From NCBI RefSeq assembly GCF_007860105.1, contig NZ_SJPU01000001.1, positions 2,315,700-2,379,699 of the forward strand: a stretch of DNA of 64,000 bases, in the 5' to 3' direction. The translations under genes and the position numbers were made by a program. Source of the DNA: Allorhodopirellula heiligendammensis (GTDB lineage Bacteria > Planctomycetota > Planctomycetia > Pirellulales > Pirellulaceae). Below the pieces are notes generated by a model, which did not search any database, was not told where the DNA came from, and saw only the letters and a list, made by a program, of their open reading frames with translations. How positions within the stretch are numbered: position 1 is the stretch's first letter; every line of letters begins with the position of its first letter. Below are positions 1 to 9,040 of the stretch, in pieces.

Positions 1-1
1 G

Positions 2-394
2 GCGACCGACGTCGCGATCGAGGAAGTCCGCAGGGTCATGGATATCGGACGTCACCCGGTCAGCTTGGACCGTCCCGTCGGCGAAGGTGAAGACAGCAGC
101 TTTGGCGAGTTCGTGCAGGATAACGAGAACGACAATCCCGTACGGATGGCCGCCAGCGGCATGTTGCGAACGAAAATTGACGAATTGCTCAAGACGTTGA
201 CCTTCCGCGAGCGCGAAATCATTCGCCTGCGTTATGGACTCGTCGATGGATACAGCTACACGCTCGAAGAGTGCGGCCGGATTTTCAAGGTCACTCGCGA
301 ACGCGTGCGACAAATCGAAGCCAAAGCGGTGGCAAAGTTGCAGAGCCCATCACGCGCCGAGAGATTGTCGTCGTATCTCAATCCCGCTGCTTGA
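2..394 (+). CDS. RNA polymerase sigma-70 factor, C-terminal part (5' end outside window)
   Basis: The reading frame is open from the left edge, so the gene begins upstream. What remains covers the end of sigma region 3 and all of region 4. Region 3 shows HPVSLDRPVGEGEDSSFGEF. Region 4 contains LTFREREIIRLRYGL, a helix-turn-helix (TLEECGRIFKVTRERVRQIE) and a short basic end. The RERVRQIE recognition helix, which contacts the -35 element, is the signature of primary (RpoD) and RpoD-like sigma factors, not of ECF factors. Whether this is the housekeeping rpoD or one of several planctomycete RpoD paralogues cannot be told from the C-terminus. A GC-rich hairpin follows the stop codon. Confidence 0.9.
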   Translation, partial: ATDVAIEEVRRVMDIGRHPVSLDRPVGEGEDSSFGEFVQDNENDNPVRMAASGMLRTKIDELLKTLTFREREIIRLRYGLVDGYSYTLEECGRIFKVTRERVRQIEAKAVAKLQSPSRAERLSSYLNPAA

Positions 395-408
395 TCGCTG
401 CAGATAAG

Positions 409-465
409 TTGAAAAGAACGGCGGGAACGACGTGCCCAAACGCCGTCCCGCCGTCTCTTTATCAA
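409..465 (+). terminator. Likely terminator of the sigma-70 gene
   Basis: A long GC-rich stem begins 15 nt after the stop. ACGGCGGGA (418-426) pairs with TCCCGCCGT (446-454), and the outer arms GTTGA...TCAAC extend it. The 3' side has only a weak T-rich stretch (CTCTTTAT), so it may need Rho or act as a processing stem. Confidence 0.6.
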
Positions 466-1074
466 CTTCGAGAAGCTTTCGTTCCAACAATCCTTGTCGC
501 AATCCCACACCACGACAATTCGCTGGTCCGACCTCTTCGGACTGGCGCCGGGTCCTCCACTCGGTTGACCGCGCCGGCTATGACTATTGTTCGGCAGTTC
601 ACGCGTGGAGGACGGAATCCAAATACACCAGAAAAGTGGTTTCGTCGGCGCCAGTTGTTAATCCATGCCGGTTAAGCAACTCGCAGCACACCGGGAACCG
701 ACCGGCGGGCCTAACCTCGCAACACCAGGCAGGATAGCGCGGCCGCCTTGCGGCGCCGGCAGTCCCCTGCGCTCCTTGCCCGGTTGTAATTCCCCGGCGC
801 CACTTCTGTAATTCCCGGGGGCAACTTCCCGGACGCCGCAGCCTGACACCTCTTTCCCGGCATCCACTACCCGAGCGCCGGAAGTCAGCGCGCGTTTTGG
901 TATCTGCTGCTTCCACGTTTTCCCTCTTGCCGCCGCTCCAGTGGGTTTGAGATACTCGGCTGTACCGGATGCCCAACCGAGTCGTGGGTCGGCTGTTTGG
1001 AGCCAATGCCAGGACTCATCTCTCCCCCGCAACCCGCTACCAGCAAGGATGCTCCCGTGGCTATTGGACCTCTC
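466..1074. other. Intergenic stretch without a recognised gene
   Basis: About 600 GC-rich bases follow the sigma-factor terminator. Frames crossing it on either strand are short and show no domain. Around 720-850 there are repeated AATTCCCGG/CGGCGCC-type words but no long dyad. It presumably holds the promoter of the small gene starting near 1075. Confidence 0.4.
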
Positions 1075-1365
1075 ATGGATGTTTCGTCGTTCACCATCGA
1101 CGAGATCTACGACCTGTACTATGCGATTGCCGAGAAGGATCATGCCTTTCGTCTGCAATCTCTCTACGGCAACGAAGCGCCGCCGGTAGGACACTGCGAA
1201 TTCAGGCCACTTTGCCGCGAATCTTTCAAACGGCGTATCGATCACTACGATGCCCTGGACCAGGGCCAGATTGGACGCTCACTCCGCGAGCGATTGGCTC
1301 GGCAAGCTGCCGCTTACGGCGTGGAATACCAAGTTGCTCGAAAGAGTCTTCGTCGTGCGGCTTAA
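1075..1365 (+). CDS. Small hypothetical protein
   Basis: A 96-residue protein if it starts at the ATG at 1075 (MDVSSFTIDEIYDLYYAIAE); the frame also stays open back to 997. It is charged and probably helical, with a basic C-terminus (RERLARQAAAYGVEYQVARK), no signal peptide, no cysteine pairs and no membrane segment. I do not recognise a family. It ends 19 bp before the phospholipase-like gene on the same strand, so the two could be co-transcribed. An overlapping reverse frame at 658-1245 has no domain and looks like a shadow. Confidence 0.45.
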   Translation: MDVSSFTIDEIYDLYYAIAEKDHAFRLQSLYGNEAPPVGHCEFRPLCRESFKRRIDHYDALDQGQIGRSLRERLARQAAAYGVEYQVARKSLRRAA

Positions 1366-1384
1366 TGCGACGGGATGCTAGGTG

Positions 1385-2488
1385 ATGTTGTCCTGGCCTT
1401 CCAATCTGTTGCTTTCCATGCTGCGAGCAGTCCACTGCCGCAGCACGCATCATCGATTTGCTGTCGATGCCCTCCCCCTCGTCCGCACGCCTGCGGGTGA
1501 GCGGCTGGTCGGTCATCTGCTGCGTCATCATCACCGCTACCTGGATGGGGCCAAAGATCCAGACCTACGATTCCGCGACTTTCACAATCATGTCATTCAC
1601 GTCCGTGACGGCTATTGGGGTGGTGCACCACGGGTCGCCCATCAATGGTACGAGCGCATGCAACGATACTTGCGAACCAATCGCTGGAGTGATGCTGCCC
1701 ACGCCGCCGGTGTCCTCAGCCACTATTTCACAGACCCTGTGCAGCCCCTGCACACCGTACAAACTCCGGTCGAGCGGGTGCTCCATCGTCCACTGGAATG
1801 GAGTGTGACGAAATCCTATCCAGCGCTGCTGGCCCAGTGGCACGACAACTCCAGCCGCACCGTCTTTCAGCTCTCCGATCGCCCAGGCTGGTTGGGCGAA
1901 GCTATTTTGACAGCCGCGAGTATCGCCCACGAACACCGCGATACCCTGTTGGGACACTTTGATTTAAAGTCCGCCCAACAGCATCCGGCAGCTGGGTTGG
2001 ACGAGGTGTCGCGAGACTGCCTGTCACAACTCATTGGGCTTTGCATCACCGGCTGGGCGCGTGTGTTGGAACGCGCCGCCGAAGACGCCGAACGGTCATG
2101 TGACCGACAACTGCCACGCGCGGGTATCAAACTCGCGACGATATCGGCGGGACTGCGCACACCGACCCAGCTGCTTGCCAGATATCTTGAACATCGCCTC
2201 GAACAGCAAAAGGTTGTCGCCCTGATCGATGAGTTCGCGCGGACGGGCCAGGTCGTGCGGTATCTCCCCAGTGAGCAGCGTGTGATCGAAAAGGTCTGCC
2301 GGATCTACACCCGCGAGCGTGAGTACCAGCGGCGGCGTGCTGAGCGGCAAACTACGTCGGATATTCGCATCCTGGAGTTCCCGCAGGCCCTTGCCGAGGA
2401 TGTACCGGCTACCGCTCGACGCGACCGAATCGGCCCCAGTACGGCGACACGAGTCGTCGAGTTTCCATTGGAGAAAAAGGCTGCATAG
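1385..2488 (+). CDS. Zinc-dependent phospholipase C / S1-P1 nuclease-like protein
   Basis: A protein of about 367 residues; GTG at 1382 lies directly before the ATG chosen here. The N-terminal 200 residues have the His/Asp pattern of the all-helical phospholipase C/P1 nuclease fold: HHFAVDAL, HLLRHHHRYLDGAKDPDLRF, FHNHVIHV, then AAHAAGVLSHYFTDPVQPLH. The last segment resembles the zinc-binding helix (HxxxDxxxPLH) of the family. No signal peptide is obvious, which is unusual for a secreted lipase, so it may be cytoplasmic or have a different substrate. The C-terminal third is basic and charged and may be a separate helical domain. Function beyond the fold is inference. Confidence 0.65.
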   Translation: MLSWPSNLLLSMLRAVHCRSTHHRFAVDALPLVRTPAGERLVGHLLRHHHRYLDGAKDPDLRFRDFHNHVIHVRDGYWGGAPRVAHQWYERMQRYLRTNRWSDAAHAAGVLSHYFTDPVQPLHTVQTPVERVLHRPLEWSVTKSYPALLAQWHDNSSRTVFQLSDRPGWLGEAILTAASIAHEHRDTLLGHFDLKSAQQHPAAGLDEVSRDCLSQLIGLCITGWARVLERAAEDAERSCDRQLPRAGIKLATISAGLRTPTQLLARYLEHRLEQQKVVALIDEFARTGQVVRYLPSEQRVIEKVCRIYTREREYQRRRAERQTTSDIRILEFPQALAEDVPATARRDRIGPSTATRVVEFPLEKKAA

Positions 2489-2591
2489 AGAAGCGTGAGC
2501 TAAGCCAGCGGACCAGATCGACTTGCTACAATGACGGCCCGGTCGCTATTGGATTGGTGACCTGCCCCTCCTTCCTTCACCCGATCGATCC

Positions 2592-4139
2592 ATGTCCAAC
2601 GCACCGAATGACTCGGCCACTTCATCGGCAGACCATGAACCTAAAGGTCCGCTGAGTACGCTTTCACCGTCGACCATCGTGATCCTGTTGTCGGCGATGA
2701 TGTTTTTGCAGTTTTTTGCTTGGGGCTCCTGGTTTGCGACCCTGAGCGCCGCGATGGACACGCATTTGCTCGGCGCGTTCATTGGCGGTGCCTACGAGGC
2801 GGCTCCCATTGCCGCAATTTTCGCCCCCCTGTTCCTGGGCTTGGTGGCCGACCGATTCTTCGCCTCCGAGAAGGTCATGGGAGCGTTGATGTTGCTGGGC
2901 GGGGTGATCATGCTATTCATCCCCGGTCTCGCCGAATCCGCCTCGACATTCGCAGCCGAATCCGCAGCGGAGATGCGTGCGGACGGCAGTTTCGAGGCCC
3001 AAGCATTCTTGGAAATGCAGGCATCGGAAAACGCCTCTGGCAAGTTGCTCGTGTGGATGATCCTGGCGCACCTGTTGTGCTACATGCCCACGCTCGGATT
3101 GGGGAATACGATTGCCTTCACCCACATCCCCAGCCAAGATCAATTCCCCAAGATACGCGTGTGGGGCACGATCGGCTGGATTGCGGCGGGGTTGACCCTC
3201 GGCGTGTTGGGCTGGTCGGCCTCCTATAACATCTTTTGGTTGGGGGCCGCGAGCTCGCTAACGCTCGGTGTGTTGTGCTTCTTCCTGCCGAACACGCCGC
3301 CACCGCTTCGGGGCCAAGCGATGAACGTTCGCAGCCTCTTGATGGTGGACGCATTCAAATTGCTCGGCAACTGGAACTTCTTTGTCTTCGCGGTCTGCTC
3401 GACACTGATCTGCATTCCGCTGGCTTATTACTACGGCATGACGGCGACGTATCTCAACCAAACCGGTTTTGTCGAACCCGGCGCGACCATGACCATTGGC
3501 CAAATGTCAGAGATCTTCTTCATGTTGTTGATCCCGTTCTTCTTTCGCCGACTCGGCGTCAAGAACATGATCTTGATCGGCATGGCATGCTGGGTAGCTC
3601 GCTATCTGCTGTTTGCATTCGGTGCCACCGATCAAACCACGTGGATGCTATTGCTCGCGGTGGCGTTGCATGGCCTGTGCTACGACTTTTTCTTCGTCAC
3701 CGGATTCATGTACACCGATGCCAAGGCATCCAAAGAGATCCGCGGACAAGCTCAGGGACTGCTCGTTTTCCTGACCCAGGGTGTTGGTATGTTTTTCGGA
3801 TATCGAATCATGGCGGGTGGTGACCTGTTTGGATTCATCCCGCTCGACCTCACGTTCGGAAAGTACGGAGCTCAGGTGACGGCGGCTCCTCAATATGTCG
3901 AGGCCCTCAGCGCGGCACGCGGAAAACCGGAGCCTGTGTCCTTTCTTGAATCGTTTACGCAAATGTTCTCCCGCCACCTGCCGGAGTCTCTCGATCCCAG
4001 TATTCTGGCGGAAACGATGGCACAGTGGCGAGACTTCTGGCTATCCCCTGCCATCATGGCAGCGGCTATCTTTGTGCTGTTCGCAGTCGCCTTCTGGGAT
4101 CGAACCAAAACGTCGGCCACTCCGGAGTCGGATGCCTAA
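2592..4139 (+). CDS. MFS nucleoside:H+ symporter (NupG/XapB family)
   Basis: A 515-residue protein with about twelve hydrophobic segments. It opens with a polar tail of about 35 residues, then a first membrane helix ending in FFAWGSWFATL, typical of the nucleoside:H+ symporter branch of the major facilitator superfamily. GLVADRFF is the MFS loop 2-3 motif, and GTIGWI and GLCYDFFFVTG fit the same family. A periplasmic insertion of about 45 residues follows the third helix. Predicted role: proton-coupled uptake of nucleosides across the inner membrane. It lies about 100 bp after the phospholipase-like gene and 30 bp before the next gene, so an operon with the downstream membrane protein is plausible. 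Substrate specificity cannot be read from sequence. Confidence 0.8.
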   Translation: MSNAPNDSATSSADHEPKGPLSTLSPSTIVILLSAMMFLQFFAWGSWFATLSAAMDTHLLGAFIGGAYEAAPIAAIFAPLFLGLVADRFFASEKVMGALMLLGGVIMLFIPGLAESASTFAAESAAEMRADGSFEAQAFLEMQASENASGKLLVWMILAHLLCYMPTLGLGNTIAFTHIPSQDQFPKIRVWGTIGWIAAGLTLGVLGWSASYNIFWLGAASSLTLGVLCFFLPNTPPPLRGQAMNVRSLLMVDAFKLLGNWNFFVFAVCSTLICIPLAYYYGMTATYLNQTGFVEPGATMTIGQMSEIFFMLLIPFFFRRLGVKNMILIGMACWVARYLLFAFGATDQTTWMLLLAVALHGLCYDFFFVTGFMYTDAKASKEIRGQAQGLLVFLTQGVGMFFGYRIMAGGDLFGFIPLDLTFGKYGAQVTAAPQYVEALSAARGKPEPVSFLESFTQMFSRHLPESLDPSILAETMAQWRDFWLSPAIMAAAIFVLFAVAFWDRTKTSATPESDA

Positions 4140-4169
4140 GGCAATTACTCCTCGCCATAGAAACCAGCG

Positions 4170-5270
4170 GTGAACCCCTACCAGCCCGGTCGCTCGAACG
4201 CCGAACTCGCGGCCCACAGCGATCCTGCTGGGGACGAACAACTCGCGTTTGGTGGAGTCATCACCGCCCACGATTTCGCCGTGATGATCCCGCACCGAAC
4301 GATCGTCCAGTTCCTGTTGGTGGTTGTCACGCCAGTGTGCGTTTTGTGCGCGGTAACGGCCATCATGATGGCCTTGGCGGAAGTTAACCGCAGCCCCTGG
4401 ACGCTCCCAATGGTGCTTGCCGTCGGGGCCGTGTTGATTGGGATGCCCATCGGCGCCTACCAACTGTTGGCTACACAGCGGGCAGGCAGAATCCTGAAGC
4501 GACGCCCTGATTTGCTGGGGACGGTCCAGGGCACCATCTCGGTGGACGGCATGCTGCTCAATGATGGTCTGCGGAGACATTGGTTTTCCGCGACCTCGAT
4601 CCGACAGTCACGTGTCCTGAAGTCCGGTGTGCGGGTGCAATTGGCCCAAGACCCTTACCACTTTCTCGCACTATCGACGCGTCTGTTCGATCACTTCGAT
4701 CCTGACCGATTAAAATCATGGTTCCGTCAGTGGCGTCACCGAACAGCGACGACGCCCCCATCGACGCCGCCGATTGCTTGTGCAACCCGCCTAGGGATGC
4801 CACCTGCCGATGCTGTCAATTTTGCCGGCCAAGTGACGCTGCAAATGCCAACGGATACGCCCGAGAGTCGGAAACAAGCGTGGTCGCTCACAGCACAACT
4901 GGTGATCGCATTCGCCGTATTAATCCTAGCCTGTCTGTCTGAACCCGGCAATTGGAATGGATTCACCTTAGCCGCGTTGCTCGCGACGATTTCGTATGCC
5001 TGGGCCGTGTTCGCGACCTGGCGATTGATTCTTCAAGGATCAAAACCTCATACCATCACTCAATCAGGCTGGATCGGAGAGAATGAACTGCTCATCGAAT
5101 CCGCGGGCAACGCTTCGCGGTGCCCATTATCGTGTTTTCACATCCATCCGATTCACGATCAAGACGTGATCTGGTTCGCCGGTGAGCTCAGTATGATCGC
5201 CATTACCAAAGACATCCTCGCGTCGATGGACGAGTGGCAACGGCTCATTGATCGCTTCCCGGCTCATTGA
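4170..5270 (+). CDS. YcxB-like membrane protein with two similar halves
   Basis: A 366-residue protein. The GTG at 4170 gives the NPYQPG opening common in planctomycete proteins. Two hydrophobic segments near residues 48-100 (VQFLLVVVTPVCVLCAVTAI; PMVLAVGAVLIGMPIGAYQL) precede a soluble stretch resembling the YcxB domain (TISVDGMLLNDG...SATSIRQSRVLKSGVRVQL). Two more hydrophobic segments near 240-290 precede a second similar stretch (ITQSGWIGENELLIES). The arrangement is therefore TM-TM-YcxB twice. Function is unknown; membrane localisation is predicted. It follows the nucleoside transporter by 30 bp. Confidence 0.55.
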   Translation: MNPYQPGRSNAELAAHSDPAGDEQLAFGGVITAHDFAVMIPHRTIVQFLLVVVTPVCVLCAVTAIMMALAEVNRSPWTLPMVLAVGAVLIGMPIGAYQLLATQRAGRILKRRPDLLGTVQGTISVDGMLLNDGLRRHWFSATSIRQSRVLKSGVRVQLAQDPYHFLALSTRLFDHFDPDRLKSWFRQWRHRTATTPPSTPPIACATRLGMPPADAVNFAGQVTLQMPTDTPESRKQAWSLTAQLVIAFAVLILACLSEPGNWNGFTLAALLATISYAWAVFATWRLILQGSKPHTITQSGWIGENELLIESAGNASRCPLSCFHIHPIHDQDVIWFAGELSMIAITKDILASMDEWQRLIDRFPAH

Positions 5271-5665
5271 CTGATTTATCGTTCATTGACCGGTTGATGG
5301 TTTATTGACTTCGCTGGTGGTCGCGGCACTGGAACCATCCGCGATGCACGCCAATCCACTGAGGTTTCCGCGAAACCCCATGAGCGGCAGGCCCCACCGC
5401 CCTGCCATAGGCGGTTGATTCTCGCGAACTGGATGGACGCGGCCACAATCCAGATAGCCTGACAGCGAAACGTGCCACGTTCTATCGAACTTAACTATAA
5501 ATGACCTCGTCGACTAACTATCCTGCATAGCTACAGCGTATGCATCAACCGGTTCGTTGTCTTCGCCGCAGGGTGGACACCGCTGCCGGGCCGTGGTGAC
5601 TGCAGTTCGGTCGTCGATCAGTTCCGCCACGTTTGCGTAATGGCTCCGTATTCACGAGGAATCCT
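5271..5665. other. Intergenic region upstream of the amidohydrolase operon
   Basis: About 395 bp with no convincing ORF. A locally AT-rich stretch (5490-5515, AACTTAACTATAAATGA) could hold the operon promoter. The stretch just after 5270 repeats a word (CATTGACTGATTTATC, CATTGACCGGTTGATGG, ATTGACTTCG). Confidence 0.35.
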
Positions 5666-8600
5666 TTGATATTTTCAATCTCGCGTTCGCGTTTGCTGAC
5701 AGTGATGGCCGTGTGGATGGCCTGTCAAATCGGCGTCTTCGCGGACGATGTCCGCAGTGTCGCCCCGACCGTTGGACTACGGTCGAATCCGCCAAGTAGC
5801 GTGCTGCTTCGCGGTGCCACTCTGATGACAGGCCCCGAGGACTACTCCGATCGTTCGGAGCAAGCAGCCGACGATGACGCACACCCAAGAGGGAACGAAG
5901 GCGATGTCCTGATCCAGGCAGGCGCGATCGTCGCGGTTGGCCCCTCGATCACACCTCCGCCCGGCTGCCAGATCATCGATTGCTCGGGCAAGACGCTCTC
6001 AGCGGGCTGGATCAATGCTTGGCAGGAAGCTGAATCCGACCATACCACGCCTGCGGAACTTAGCGACGATTACTGGAACGCGAATATCGTCGTCAACCGC
6101 CGCATTCGCGAGTTGTCAGCGGTTCCGGATGCTGGGAAATTGCGGAGCCAGGGGTTCACCACCACGGTGTTAGCCCCCCGCGGGCGGATCCTGGGCGGAC
6201 GACCCTCCGTGTGGTCGCTGAACGAGCTTGAGGACGGTGGGGCGGGACCGCAGCGTCTCGCCGAGACGAATTGGATGACGGCGGCGCTGAGTGTGCCGCG
6301 GCCCAACGATGCTGGTGAGCGCTATCCCAATTCGCCCATGGGAGCCGTGGCACTGCTGCGCCAATCACTCTATGACGCCCGCTGGTACGGCGAAGCCACC
6401 ACGGCGTATCAAGCCGACACAGCACTGCCCAAACCCGCTCTGAGCGCCACCCTCGCCGCGCTCCGCAATGCGATGGAGTCATCAACATTTGTGTTTGATG
6501 GTGCAAACGAACGGATGGCATTGCGAGCTGAGAAGGTGGCGCGAGAATTCTCCTTGCGAGCAATCATTCGTGGCTCGGGAATGGAATATCGCGATGCCGA
6601 TACCATTGCCGCCACAGGGCGAGCACTGATCTTGCCTGTTAACTTTCCGAGCGACCCCAACGTCATCACGCCCGAAGACGCGCGGGAAGTGGAACTCGTC
6701 GATCTGTTGCACTGGAAATTCGCGAGTTCCAATCCAGCCGAAATGGTCAAACGCGGCGTCAGCGTATGCTTGAGCGCCGATCGACTGGAGGATGTGGGCA
6801 AGTTCCGCTCCCACTTACATGAAGCGATTCAAAACGGCTTGTCACACCGAGACGCGATCGCAGCACTGACGACGACCCCGGCGAGACTATTGGGAATTGA
6901 CGCCACGCACGGCCGCATCGCCGTTGGCATGAGCGCTGACTTGATCCTGTCCGATGGCGACCTGTTTGCCAAAGACACCGATGTGCTGAAGGTATTTGTA
7001 GCCGGTCAAGAGTTTGAGATCACCGCGAAACCAGGCGACGAATTGGCGTCGATCGTAGGCTCGTGGCAATTAAAGATTCCCCACAGTCAGCAACACACCG
7101 TCAAACTGGTCGTCACCCAAAAGGAAGGCCGCGTCTCGGCAGATTTGATTGCCCAAGCTGATTCTGATAAACCCGTCACGATCGAGCTCAAAAAGATCGT
7201 GCAGCGCAGCGATCAATTTGCCGCTCAAATCGACTGCGGCGATGGAACGTCGTTGATCCCCACTGCGCTGCAGTTGCCAGCGGGAACGCACCGCGTCGTG
7301 GTCAGCGCACCAGGCAAGTCACTCGGCAGCGTGTCGCCCACCAATCCCTTTGTCGTGCAATTCTACCCGACCTCTGCCACCGCCCGCCGTTTCAAAACCA
7401 AGTGGATCGATCCGGCAGAGGAAACAGCGAAGGCAGACGGCGCCGAGGTAGAGGATTCTGAAGACAAAGATTCCCAAGACAAAGAATCCAAGGACAAGGA
7501 TTCCGATCAAAGCAACACCGAGACAGAGTCCGCTCCCGAGGAATCTGACGTTGAGAATGCCGCTGATGCGGACGCGGCGGAGAAATCGGGCGAGGAGACC
7601 GAGTCCATCGAAATCGTCTTCCCGCTCGGGGCCTACGGGCGCGAACGCCCCGTGCCACGCCCCCATCGCGTCTTGTTCCGCGGTGCGATCGTGTGGACAT
7701 GTGAGGATCGCGATGACCTAAAGGTCCCTGAAACACCGCAAGATGTTTTAATTGAAGACGGAAAAATCATCGCAATCGAGGACCACATCCAGTTAAAGAA
7801 AGGGGATGATTGCGTCATCATTGATGCCACGGGCAAGCATCTCACGCCAGGGTTGATCGACTGCCATTCTCACGCGGCAACCGACGGCGGGATCAACGAA
7901 TCCGGCCAAGCGATCACGTCCGAGGTACGCATTGCCGATTTCATTGACCCGACCGACATCACGGTTTATCGGCAACTCGCCGGTGGCGTCACCACCGCCA
8001 ACGTTCTGCATGGATCGGCAAACCCCATTGGCGGCCAAAACCAAGTCGTCAAGTTTCGCTGGGGTGACTCGATGGACGATTTCGTCTTCACCGGAGCCCC
8101 CGCAGGGATCAAATTTGCCCTCGGTGAAAACGTCAAACGCTCGCCATCGCGATATCCCAACACGCGAATGGGCGTCGAGCAATTGCTGCGCGATCAAATG
8201 CTCGCGGCCCGCGAATATGCGGTCGCCCATCGTCGTTGGCAGGCCGGAGAGCGAGGCACGCTGCCGCCACGCGTGGACCTCCAACTCCAGGCGATCGCTG
8301 AAATCCAAGCTGGAAAACGTTGGATTCATTGTCACAGCTACCGACAAGATGAAATTGTCGCAACGCTCGATGTACTCGACGAATTCGGTATCAAAATCGG
8401 TTCGTTGCAACACATTTTGGAAGGTTACAAAGTTGCCGACGCCATGGTCAAACATGGAGCAATGGCATCATCATTTGCCGATTGGTGGGCGTATAAATTC
8501 GAGGTCTATGACGCTATCCCGTACAACGGCGTGTTGATGCACCGGGCGGGGGTCGTTGTCTCCTATAACAGCGACGATCCCGAATTGGGTCGGCACCTGA

Positions 8601-9040
8601 ATACCGAAGCTGCCAAGGCGGTGAAGTACGGTGGCGTGAGACCCACCGAGGCGCTGAAGTTCGTGACACTCAATCCAGCGAAACAGCTACGCATCGAAGA
8701 CCGGGTCGGCTCAATCGAGGTCGGTAAAGACGCAGACCTGGTCCTCTGGAGCGGACCACCGCTGTCAACAACCACTCGCTGCGAGCAGACTTGGATTGAT
8801 GGTCGCCCCATCTTCGATCTCGATAGCAACGCTCGTTTACGCAAGCGCGATCAAACCTGGAGAAATCAGTTAATCCAGGAACTGCTCGATGGCAAACCCA
8901 AACAAGCGAGCTCTGAGAAGACAGCCGACGCACCAGAAAGCGTCGCCGAAGCGGATCGGTGGCTTCGATACGACGAGTTCTGTAACTCTCGCGGCGCCCA
9001 GCAATCCTCGATCGACCAACGCAACGGAGATTCAAAATGA
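5666..9040 (+). CDS. Large secreted protein with two amidohydrolase modules (only the second has metal ligands)
   Basis: About 1,124 residues from the TTG at 5666, which has GAGGA five bases upstream and a clean signal peptide (LLTVMAVWMACQIGVFA); the frame is open back to a TTG at 5633. Module 1 (about residues 45-450) has the amidohydrolase beta-sandwich, but where the family has DxHxH it reads GWINAWQEA, so it is probably inactive. An acidic Ser/Asp/Glu/Lys linker follows (about 595-660). Module 2 (670-1080) keeps LIDCHSHAA, WIHCHSY, LQHILEG and SYNSDDPE, the expected metal ligands and acidic residue of an imidazolonepropionase/dihydroorotase-like hydrolase. Likely periplasmic; substrate unknown. 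The next gene overlaps its stop codon (ATGA), so they are co-translated. Confidence 0.75.
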   Translation: MIFSISRSRLLTVMAVWMACQIGVFADDVRSVAPTVGLRSNPPSSVLLRGATLMTGPEDYSDRSEQAADDDAHPRGNEGDVLIQAGAIVAVGPSITPPPGCQIIDCSGKTLSAGWINAWQEAESDHTTPAELSDDYWNANIVVNRRIRELSAVPDAGKLRSQGFTTTVLAPRGRILGGRPSVWSLNELEDGGAGPQRLAETNWMTAALSVPRPNDAGERYPNSPMGAVALLRQSLYDARWYGEATTAYQADTALPKPALSATLAALRNAMESSTFVFDGANERMALRAEKVAREFSLRAIIRGSGMEYRDADTIAATGRALILPVNFPSDPNVITPEDAREVELVDLLHWKFASSNPAEMVKRGVSVCLSADRLEDVGKFRSHLHEAIQNGLSHRDAIAALTTTPARLLGIDATHGRIAVGMSADLILSDGDLFAKDTDVLKVFVAGQEFEITAKPGDELASIVGSWQLKIPHSQQHTVKLVVTQKEGRVSADLIAQADSDKPVTIELKKIVQRSDQFAAQIDCGDGTSLIPTALQLPAGTHRVVVSAPGKSLGSVSPTNPFVVQFYPTSATARRFKTKWIDPAEETAKADGAEVEDSEDKDSQDKESKDKDSDQSNTETESAPEESDVENAADADAAEKSGEETESIEIVFPLGAYGRERPVPRPHRVLFRGAIVWTCEDRDDLKVPETPQDVLIEDGKIIAIEDHIQLKKGDDCVIIDATGKHLTPGLIDCHSHAATDGGINESGQAITSEVRIADFIDPTDITVYRQLAGGVTTANVLHGSANPIGGQNQVVKFRWGDSMDDFVFTGAPAGIKFALGENVKRSPSRYPNTRMGVEQLLRDQMLAAREYAVAHRRWQAGERGTLPPRVDLQLQAIAEIQAGKRWIHCHSYRQDEIVATLDVLDEFGIKIGSLQHILEGYKVADAMVKHGAMASSFADWWAYKFEVYDAIPYNGVLMHRAGVVVSYNSDDPELGRHLNTEAAKAVKYGGVRPTEALKFVTLNPAKQLRIEDRVGSIEVGKDADLVLWSGPPLSTTTRCEQTWIDGRPIFDLDSNARLRKRDQTWRNQLIQELLDGKPKQASSEKTADAPESVAEADRWLRYDEFCNSRGAQQSSIDQRNGDSK

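Noticed and set aside
658-1245. Reverse-strand ORF of 195 residues
   Set aside because: No domain, odd composition, and it overlaps the more plausible small forward gene at 1075-1365.
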